The notes beneath the pieces were generated by a model. That model saw only the letters and a list, made by a program, of their open reading frames with translations, had not been told where the DNA came from and searched no databases. This document shows, piece after piece, positions 27,003-33,630 of a stretch of 64,000 bases of DNA (position 1 is its first letter; each line of letters starts with the position of its first letter). The position numbers were made by a program, and so were the translations under genes. Source of the stretch: Halogranum amylolyticum (GTDB taxonomy: Archaea; Halobacteriota; Halobacteria; Halobacteriales; Haloferacaceae); NCBI RefSeq assembly GCF_900110465.1, contig NZ_FODV01000023.1:1-64000 (forward strand), in the 5' to 3' direction.

Positions 27003-28304
27003 TTACCGCGTGACGACGCGCTTCTCGCGTGCGACCTCGCGGTACAGCTCAGAGTACTTGTCGATGATCGTCTCCGGGGCGAACCGCGGGAGCTCCTCGT
27101 CGATAGCGGCGTAGTGGTTGTCGTAGTCGGCGACGAGTCGCTCGAAGGCGTCGGCGAGCGCCGCGGGGTTCCCCGCCTCGAACGGTTCGCCGGCGTCACC
27201 GACGATGAAGTCCATGCTGCCGACGTCGGAGACGAGAAGCGGCGTTCGCATCGACAGCGCCTCCAGCACGACGCGCCCGAACGGTTCGTCGATGAGTCCC
27301 GGGTAGACGAACGCGTCGGCCTCGTCGTAGACGTCGGGGAGGTCGTCGTGGTCGACGTAGCCGAGCCAGTCGACGGCGTCGGCGACACCCTCCTCGTCGG
27401 CCAGTTCCTTCAGCCGCGTCTCGTACGGTCCCGCGCCGACGATCTCGAGTTCGACGTCGTGGCCGCGCTTGCGCATCTCGGCCAGGCCGGGGATGAGCAC
27501 GTGCAGCCCCTTGATGTCCTGCAACGCACCGACGTAGAGCAGCGTGACGGGGTCGCCGTCGTCGACGCCGGCGTCGGGGTCCGGCTCCTCGCGGTGGAAC
27601 GCCTCGTCGTAGAAGTGCGGGATGACGGTCGTCCGCTCGCCCGGGAACCCGAGCGCGTCGTAGTCTTCCTTGAGATGCGGCGACAGCGCGTGGTAGGCGT
27701 CGATCTCGTTCGCCCGCTCGATCGATTTCCGGACGAGGTCGATCTTCCCCAGCGAGGAGTAGCTGGCGCGGAGTTCGCGCTCGACGCCCTGCCGGCGCTT
27801 GACCGCCGTCGTGGCGATACAGCTCGCACACTTGCCGGGCGACGGGCCGGAACACTTCCGTTCGCCGTGGTACATCATGTCGCCCTTCGGACAGACCGGC
27901 ACATAGGAGTTCAGCGTCGACAGCGTCTGCACGTCGAGTTCGGCGAGCAGCGGGATGAACGCCGACGAGTAGGAGTGAACGAGGTCGTGGCGCTCCATCG
28001 CGGGGAGCTCCTCGCGGAGCGCCTCGTGTTTCGCGGCGATGGGGTGGGGGAGCTTCGAGAGGTTGTCGTGTAGCACGTACTCGACGCGGTCTTCGGCGGG
28101 CAGCTCCGCGTCGGCCGAGTCCATCTGACTCGACACGTAGACCGTCAGGTCGTGGTGTTCGGACAGTCGCTCGATGAGGAGCGTCGACGTCTCGACCGCG
28201 CCCGACCCGGGCGCACCGGGACACTCCGCCGGGACGAAGCCGACGTCGAGTCGCTCGCTCACGCGGTCCACCCCGTCGTTCGTCGTGCTCGCGCGTTCAT
28301 ACAC
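27003..28304 (-). CDS. GT4-type glycosyltransferase with a Cys cluster
   Basis: A 433-residue GT-B transferase. The C-terminal half has LLYVGALQDIKGLHVLIPGL and the E-x7-E motif in DEPFGRVVLEALSMRTPLLV. The N-terminal half contains CPKG...KCSGPSPGKCASC (about 136-166), four Cys that could bind zinc, a feature of a subset of archaeal GT4 enzymes. It should transfer a sugar from a nucleotide donor in the cytoplasm. The start is the GTG at 28304: the TATA-like part of the promoter at 28325-28345 lies about 25-30 nt upstream, so the transcript is probably leaderless. Confidence 0.85.
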   Translation of the reverse strand: MYERASTTNDGVDRVSERLDVGFVPAECPGAPGSGAVETSTLLIERLSEHHDLTVYVSSQMDSADAELPAEDRVEYVLHDNLSKLPHPIAAKHEALREELPAMERHDLVHSYSSAFIPLLAELDVQTLSTLNSYVPVCPKGDMMYHGERKCSGPSPGKCASCIATTAVKRRQGVERELRASYSSLGKIDLVRKSIERANEIDAYHALSPHLKEDYDALGFPGERTTVIPHFYDEAFHREEPDPDAGVDDGDPVTLLYVGALQDIKGLHVLIPGLAEMRKRGHDVELEIVGAGPYETRLKELADEEGVADAVDWLGYVDHDDLPDVYDEADAFVYPGLIDEPFGRVVLEALSMRTPLLVSDVGSMDFIVGDAGEPFEAGNPAALADAFERLVADYDNHYAAIDEELPRFAPETIIDKYSELYREVAREKRVVTR

Positions 28305-28324
28305 GGTAGTAGACGCTGGGGCGG

Positions 28325-28345
28325 CTTTATTATCGCCCGCGTAAA
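28325..28345 (-). promoter_or_regulatory. TTA-N8-ATAATAAA promoter element of the GT4 gene
   Basis: On the minus strand TTTA, then CGCGGGCG, then ATAATAAAG. The TATA-like part is at the leaderless distance from the GTG at 28304, which fixes the position of the core promoter within the element. Confidence 0.7.
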
Positions 28346-28376
28346 GCGGTCCGGGAGTCGTCCCGTCCGTTCGTCG

Positions 28377-29490
28377 TCACTCGACCCGTTCGAGTTCGAC
28401 GTAGAATACCGCCCCCTCGGGGTGGTTGTCCTCGACCCCGACGTCGCCGCCGTACTGTGAGACGAGTTGTTTGACGAGGTAGAGGCCGATCCCGGTCCCG
28501 CTGCTCTCGGCCCCCTGCTCGCCCTCGCCGAACACTGTCTCCTTCCGTCGGTCGGGGATACCCGGGCCGTTGTCGGCGACGGAGACGACGACGCGGCTCT
28601 CGTCGGTCTCGACGGGACGGTCACCTCGGGCGTCTCCTTGTCGTTGTAGAGGATGGCGTTCGACAGCAGGTTCGCGAACACCGACGACAGCAGGTCGTTC
28701 GCCCGGACCTCCACCGGCGGGATCTCGCCGTCGACGTCGACGACGATTCCGCCGTACAGCTGTCTGGCGCTCTCGATCTCCGACTCGAGCACCGACTGCA
28801 GCGAGACGTCGGCGAGGTCGGCCGCCTCGCTGCCGGTGACCGAGGAGACGATGTCGCCGATGCCGCGGGTCAGCTGGAGGATTTGGTTGCTCGTCCGGAC
28901 GATCTCCTCCAACTGGGACTCGCCGTGGTGGTCGACGTGCTCGGACAGCTCCCGCGCCCGGCCGACCACGAGCGTCATCTCGTTACGGATGTCGTGGCGG
29001 GTCAGCTGGTTGAGGATGCGCAGCTCCTCGGCCTGCTGCCGGAGCGTCTCCTCGGTCTTCTTCCGTTCGATGGCGTACCGGATGGCCTGCATGAGCACCT
29101 CCGGCGTCACCTCGTCTTTCACGAGGTAGTCCTGTGCGCCGTGAGAGACGGCGTCGATGCCGAGTCGCTCCTCGGGGACCCCAGTCAGCACGATGATGGG
29201 GGTCGTCTCCGTCCGTTCGCGGACGTAGTCGACGGTCTCCAGCCCGTGGATCCCTGGGAGGTTCAGATCCAGCAGGACGACGTCGAACTCGACGGCCGCC
29301 AGCCGCGGTTCGACGTCGGTGATGCGGTCGCAGTGGTACAGCGTGACACCCTCGTTCGACGGCTCGGCGTGGTCGTCCGGGTCGTCGACGACGGTGACGG
29401 GGTGTTCCGCGTCCCGGAAGTGTTCCTGGAGCAGGCGGGCGTCTCCCGGGTTGTCCTCGACGAGGAGGAGGTGATGTCGTCAGGAATCAT
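28377..29490 (-). pseudogene. Receiver-histidine kinase hybrid gene with two single-base frameshifts
   Basis: Read with two one-base insertions this is a complete protein of about 371 residues. ATG 29490 gives MIPDDI; one base is missing at 29470-29473, after which LLLVEDNPGDARLLQEHF starts a receiver with Asp in DVVLLDLNLPG and Lys in DYLVKDE. A dimerisation H-box TRHDIRNEMTLVVGRAREL and N-box FANLLSNAILYND follow. One C is missing at 28614-28616; the shifted frame restores VSVADNGPGIPDR (G1) and SGTGIGLYLVKQL (G2), ending at 28377. The start overlaps the upstream receiver gene by 11 nt. It is either a young pseudogene or an intact gene with assembly indels. Confidence 0.75.
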
Positions 29491-29899
29491 CGGTGAGTGG
29501 CGGCAGTGTTGCGGCGCGGACCCAAAAAGACTCGATTCGCTCGACGGCCTCGTCGAACTCATCGGGGTCGGAGGGCCGTTCGACGTGAGCGTTCGCGCGC
29601 TGGTCGTACGACAGTTCACGGGCGTTCGGCGTGTCGCCGATGGTGATGATGGGGAGTCGTCGCAGCGTTTCGTCGGCGTTCACCAACTGGAGCAGCTCCA
29701 TCCCGTCGCCGTCGCCCTCGAACTCGACGAGCAGCAACTGCGGCGGTGGCACCTCCCCGTTCTGCAGTCGATCGAGTGTGGCGTCGGTCGGGGTGGCGAC
29801 GGCGAGGTCGAAGCGGTCGGCGCGGTCGAACGCGTTCGCGAGCGCTCCGTCGCCGGTCGCGGTGAACAACAGGACGTCGACTTCGGTGTCGGATGACAT
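29480..29899 (-). CDS. Degenerate receiver-domain protein
   Basis: A 139-residue protein with the spacing of a response-regulator receiver but changed key sites: VDVLLFTATGD in place of an acidic DD pair, LLLVEFEGDGDGMELL where the phosphoacceptor Asp should lie (Glu/Phe/Glu instead), and AHVERPSDPDEF where the conserved Lys-Pro is Arg-Pro. It is therefore probably a phosphorylation-independent receiver. It lies 25 nt downstream of the HxlR-REC-HalX gene and overlaps the hybrid kinase start, forming a three-gene signalling operon. Confidence 0.7.
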   Translation of the reverse strand: MSSDTEVDVLLFTATGDGALANAFDRADRFDLAVATPTDATLDRLQNGEVPPPQLLLVEFEGDGDGMELLQLVNADETLRRLPIITIGDTPNARELSYDQRANAHVERPSDPDEFDEAVERIESFWVRAATLPPLTDDS

Positions 29900-29924
29900 C
29901 GGTAGCTCTGGACCCTCTCGGTGT

Positions 29925-30842
29925 TCAGGAGATGTTCAACAGTGCCTGTACGTCGCGGACCGCCGACTCCTCGTCGGCGTCGTCGACGCTCGACTCGAGT
30001 TCGCGCAGCCGAGCCTCGACGCGCCGGTAGCGGTCGTCGCGCTGGAGCGCCCCCTCGGTCTTCTCGGCCTGGAGCACCGCCCGCTTCGCGCTCAACGCGA
30101 GATACTCCTGTACCTCGCTGTCGTAGGCGTTCCGTGCCAGCACGTCGGCGATGACCTCCTTCAGCTCCTCTTTGGCCCCCGGCTTGACGATGTAGGCGTC
30201 GAACCCCATCTCGAGGATGTCGAAGTCCGGTTCGACCGCGCTGAGCATGATGACCTGACACCCCAGTCTGAGATCGCGGATGCGGTCGAGCACCTCCTCG
30301 CCCGACAGTCCGGGCATCCGCCGGTCGAGCAGGACGACGTCGATCTCGTCGGTGAGCTTTCTGAGCGCCTCCTCGCCGTCGTAGGCGCGTTCGATCTGGC
30401 ACTCGTCTTCCAACCAACTGGCGTGCATCGTCACCAGCCGTGGATCGTTGTCGACGACCAACACCACCGGCCGGGTGTCCTCTCCCAGATGCTCCGCTCC
30501 CCAGTCGGACAACGCGTCGATGACCGACTGCATGTCTCGACCGTGTCGGGTCAGGTCGTACTCGACGCGGCGGGGCGATTCACTGACCTCGTTACGGTTG
30601 ACGAGTTCGTTCACCTCGTTACGGTTGACGAGTTCGTTCTCGACGAGGTCGTCGAGACTGTCCGTCAACACTTTTGCCGAGATGTCGAGACGTTGCTTCA
30701 GCTCGCTGAACCGGAGGGGGCCGTCCCGAAGGAGCGACTGGATGATGACCGGATGCCACTTCTTCGAGATGAGGTTCACTGCCGCGACCATCGTCTCGAC
30801 GTCGTCGTCGTTGCGCCTCACCACGGTTTTTCTTACGTACAC
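29925..30842 (-). CDS. HxlR winged helix - receiver - HalX fusion regulator
   Basis: A 305-residue fusion. Residues 20-103 are an HxlR-type winged helix (LISKKWHPVIIQSLL, FSELKQRLDISAKVLTDSL, YDLTRHGRDM). Residues 125-232 are a receiver with acidic D131/D133, phosphoacceptor D173 in VVLLDRRMPG and K220 in AYIVKPG. Residues about 235-300 are the coiled HalX domain found after haloarchaeal receivers. A 9-residue unit NELVNRNEV is repeated twice in the wing (residues 69-86). The gene heads the operon with the degenerate receiver and hybrid kinase, and is divergent from the beta-helix gene at 31020, which it may control. Confidence 0.85.
   Translation of the reverse strand: MYVRKTVVRRNDDDVETMVAAVNLISKKWHPVIIQSLLRDGPLRFSELKQRLDISAKVLTDSLDDLVENELVNRNEVNELVNRNEVSESPRRVEYDLTRHGRDMQSVIDALSDWGAEHLGEDTRPVVLVVDNDPRLVTMHASWLEDECQIERAYDGEEALRKLTDEIDVVLLDRRMPGLSGEEVLDRIRDLRLGCQVIMLSAVEPDFDILEMGFDAYIVKPGAKEELKEVIADVLARNAYDSEVQEYLALSAKRAVLQAEKTEGALQRDDRYRRVEARLRELESSVDDADEESAVRDVQALLNIS
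30586..30639. repeat. Perfect 27-bp tandem duplication inside the HxlR-REC-HalX gene
   Basis: Bases 30586-30612 and 30613-30639 are identical 27-mers and encode NELVNRNEV twice on the minus strand. The duplication keeps the frame and lengthens the wing of the winged-helix domain. No base difference between copies suggests a very recent event. Confidence 0.95.
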
Positions 30843-30889
30843 TGAGAGCCTGATAGGTATTGTTATAGGCTTGATAAGGTCACCGTACT

Positions 30890-30947
30890 CCCGAGAGCGA
30901 GAGCTCCGCTCGCGGCTTACCAGCCACCTAAGCGAGTTACTCTCGGG
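30890..30947. promoter_or_regulatory. Inverted repeat between the HxlR-type regulator and the beta-helix gene
   Basis: CCCGAGAG (30890-30897) and its exact complement CTCTCGGG (30940-30947) are 42 nt apart in the 177-bp divergent region. CTAAGC (30928) inside the loop is the reverse of the GCTTAG word seen near other promoters of the locus. It could be an operator for the divergently encoded regulator; this is inferred from position only. Confidence 0.35.
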
Positions 30948-31019
30948 TGACTCTCCCGCTAACCGTTCTGTTAGTTTTCACTGACACGTTGACAGGAGTT
31001 CTGGGAAGATAGAACCCGA

Positions 31020-32327
31020 ATGGGAACCAGACAGCAGACACGAGAGAACGGAATCGACCGCCGGACGTTCATGAGCGCGGCGGGTGCGGCAACGCTACTC
31101 GGTTCGGTCGGCGGACGAGCAAGCGCGACGTCCGACGCGCCGATGGCGCTCGGCGACGCGGCGGGGATCGACTCGGTGACGGGTATCGCGAACCTCGGCG
31201 GGAAACTCGTCGTCGGCCGCGGCGGCTACCGGACGATCCAGGAGGCGTGGGACGACGCCCGGAGCGGCGACGTCGTCTACGTCCACTCGTCGTACGACGC
31301 ACAGCAGGCCGGCGAGGAGTTTCCGATCGTCCTGAACTACGAGGAGAAGGAGGTGCTGCTCACTGGCGGCCACCCCTCGGGGTCGGTGATCGACGCCGGC
31401 GACGTCGACGAGAACGTCGTCGAGGTGCTCGGCCGCGGGATGAACGACTACCGGAACAACCCGATCGTCCAGAACCTCAAGATCGTCGGCGGCAACGTCG
31501 GCCTCAGAATCCGCGCCGCCCCCTACTCGTCGTACAAGGACATCGTCGTCTACGGGACGAACTCCCACGGCGTCTCCGTCGAGGGGTACACCGACGACAC
31601 CGGCTTCAAGGGGACGTTCGGTGCCACCTTCCGCAACGTGATGGTGTGGGGCTGTGGCGGCACGGGGTTCCGCCTCAACACCGACGCTCGCTCGCACAGC
31701 ATGTCGTTCTTCGGCTGTCACTCGGAGTTCAACGACGCCTACGGCGTCCAACTGCGCGGCTACTCCTGCCGGTGGATCGGGGGGACCGTCCAGAACAACG
31801 GGAATCACGGCGTCGACGCCCGCAGCGGCTGTAGCCAACTCCTCAGCGGCGTCTACTTCGAGGGGAACGGAACTGCGATGGAGTACCCGATCGAGGTGTA
31901 CGTCTCCGCGTCCGCACCCGGGTTCACCTGCGACACCTGCTACTTCCAGGGGAACTTCGCCCGCAACTTCGCCAACGGCCTCGACCGCTCTACGATCGGC
32001 GTCGCGGTCAACGGTGCGCCGCAGGCCTCGGTCTCGAACTGCACGTACCGCAACTACGAGAGCTGCTTCCTCCTCGTCCGCGACGCTCGCGACGTCGACG
32101 TCCACCGTCCCTCGAACTGTGCGCTCGACGACACGACGTTCCTCGAGTTCGACGACTGCGAGCGGCTCCGTAGCGACGGCTACGTCCAGGAGGACGACCT
32201 CCGCGCCGTCGAAGGTGCCCACCGGGGCGACATGGGGATCCATGACGGGTCGGGCGACGCACTCTGGGGGCCGGCCGTCTGGAACGGCCGCGAGTGGATC
32301 AGCGTGGTGCAACCGGACGTCATCTGA
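31020..32327 (+). CDS. Tat-exported right-handed beta-helix protein, copy 3
   Basis: A 435-residue protein. IDRRTFMSAAGAATLLGSVG at 12-31 is a twin-arginine signal; the mature part has a pectate-lyase-like beta-helix (YRTIQEAWDDARSGDVVYVH, then repeats such as ATFRNVMVWGCGGTGFRLN and GVQLRGYSCRWIGGTVQNNG) and is rich in Cys (at least eight), unusual for a haloarchaeal secreted protein. It is only distantly similar to the tandem pair at 23698-26877. It is probably a surface or secreted protein that binds or cleaves glycan. It lies divergent from the two-component operon. Confidence 0.78.
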   Translation: MGTRQQTRENGIDRRTFMSAAGAATLLGSVGGRASATSDAPMALGDAAGIDSVTGIANLGGKLVVGRGGYRTIQEAWDDARSGDVVYVHSSYDAQQAGEEFPIVLNYEEKEVLLTGGHPSGSVIDAGDVDENVVEVLGRGMNDYRNNPIVQNLKIVGGNVGLRIRAAPYSSYKDIVVYGTNSHGVSVEGYTDDTGFKGTFGATFRNVMVWGCGGTGFRLNTDARSHSMSFFGCHSEFNDAYGVQLRGYSCRWIGGTVQNNGNHGVDARSGCSQLLSGVYFEGNGTAMEYPIEVYVSASAPGFTCDTCYFQGNFARNFANGLDRSTIGVAVNGAPQASVSNCTYRNYESCFLLVRDARDVDVHRPSNCALDDTTFLEFDDCERLRSDGYVQEDDLRAVEGAHRGDMGIHDGSGDALWGPAVWNGREWISVVQPDVI

Positions 32328-32440
32328 GGGGAGTGAGACGGTCGGGACCGACGGCTCGGAAACGCGTCTCTGTCATCCGTTCACACGGACTCTGCAACGG
32401 TCTGACGGCACTATGGAGTTCTTATCGCCCGGTTTCGATA

Positions 32441-32461
32441 CTTAGGCGGTGTATTATAAAG
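32441..32461 (+). promoter_or_regulatory. TTA-N8-ATAATAAA promoter element of the GT2 gene
   Basis: On the plus strand CTTA, then GGCGGTGT, then ATTATAAAG. It lies 44-52 nt upstream of the ATG at 32505 and predicts a leader of about 20 nt. This is one of two plus-strand copies and keeps the same 8-nt spacing as the minus-strand copies. Confidence 0.65.
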
Positions 32462-32504
32462 CACATAGGGAGAGCAGACGGACCTACGAGAGCCACGCAT
32501 CACC

Positions 32505-33596
32505 ATGTACCGAGAACACACCATCGGCATTGTCGTCCCCGCGTACAACGAGGAAGGCTACGTAGGCGGCGTCATCGACACGTTCCCCGACTTCGTCGAC
32601 CGTGCGTACGTCGTCGAAGACGGGTCGACGGACGACACGTGGAAGGAGATACAGGAACATGCGGCGGCGTACAACGACGAACACGCCGCCGAAGCGGCGA
32701 ACTTCGAGGACGTCGTCGTCCCGATCCAGCACGAGGAGAACCGCGGTGTCGGCGGCGGCATCAAGACGGGCTACCTCGCGGCGCTGGACGACGACGTCGA
32801 CGTCGTGACCGTGATGGGCGGCGACGGGCAGATGGACCCCGACGTGCTGACGAAGTTCATCGACCCCATCGTCGACGACGTGGCAGATTACACGAAAGGG
32901 AACCGCTTCATGCGCGAGGAGGACCTCGACGCCATGCCGCGGTTCCGACTCGTCGGTAACTCCGTGCTGTCGCTGCTGACGAAGATCGCCAGCGGGTACT
33001 GGAAGATCGCCGACCCCCAGAACGGCTACACTGCCATCTCGAAGGAGGCGCTCCAGCAGGCCCCCATCGAGGACATGTACGAGTACTACGGCTACTGCAA
33101 CGACCTGCTGGTGAAGCTCAACGTGGAGAACCTCCGGGTCGCCGACGTCGCTCACTCCGCCGACAGCGTCTACGACGAGGAGGACTGGAAGAGCCATATC
33201 GAGTACGACGAGTACATCCCGAAGGTGTCGCTCATGCTCCTGCGGAACTTCCTCTGGCGGTTGAACCGCAAGTACCTCTTGAAGGACTTCAACCCGACCG
33301 CGTTCCTCTACTACTTCGGTGCCGGCGTCTCTGCGGTCTCCGTCGGCGGCGCGGTCGCCTCGCTCCGCAAGCGGAAGGCGGAGTCCGGCAGCTGGGCGTT
33401 GTCGCTGTTCCTCGGCGTCGCCCTCCTGCTGTTCGCGATGGTATTCGACATGGAGGCCAACAGCGACAACGAGGTGCTGATCGACGACCAGGCGGTCGCG
33501 GGTAGCATGGCCGTCAACGACGTCGCGTCCGACGCGGACGTCCCCGCCGGACAGCGAGACGGCGCCGCGGACGCCGCGACGGCGGACGATGACTGA
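32505..33596 (+). CDS. GT2 glycosyltransferase, dolichyl-phosphate sugar synthase type
   Basis: A 363-residue GT-A transferase. IGIVVPAYNEEGYVGGVI at 7-24 and VVEDGSTDDT at 36-45 bind the nucleotide, MGGDGQMDP near 105 holds the metal-binding Asp, and DPQNGYTAISKEAL near 170 is typical of dolichol-phosphate mannose/glucose synthases. Two membrane helices lie at about 266-285 and 297-315, followed by an Asp/Ala-rich tail. It probably loads a sugar on dolichyl phosphate on the inner face of the membrane, like AglD/AglJ of Haloferax. The next gene is a polytopic membrane protein 34 nt downstream. Confidence 0.87.
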   Translation: MYREHTIGIVVPAYNEEGYVGGVIDTFPDFVDRAYVVEDGSTDDTWKEIQEHAAAYNDEHAAEAANFEDVVVPIQHEENRGVGGGIKTGYLAALDDDVDVVTVMGGDGQMDPDVLTKFIDPIVDDVADYTKGNRFMREEDLDAMPRFRLVGNSVLSLLTKIASGYWKIADPQNGYTAISKEALQQAPIEDMYEYYGYCNDLLVKLNVENLRVADVAHSADSVYDEEDWKSHIEYDEYIPKVSLMLLRNFLWRLNRKYLLKDFNPTAFLYYFGAGVSAVSVGGAVASLRKRKAESGSWALSLFLGVALLLFAMVFDMEANSDNEVLIDDQAVAGSMAVNDVASDADVPAGQRDGAADAATADDD

Positions 33597-33630
33597 GCGA
33601 CGCACGCCGACCGACTAACCCCATCTCACC

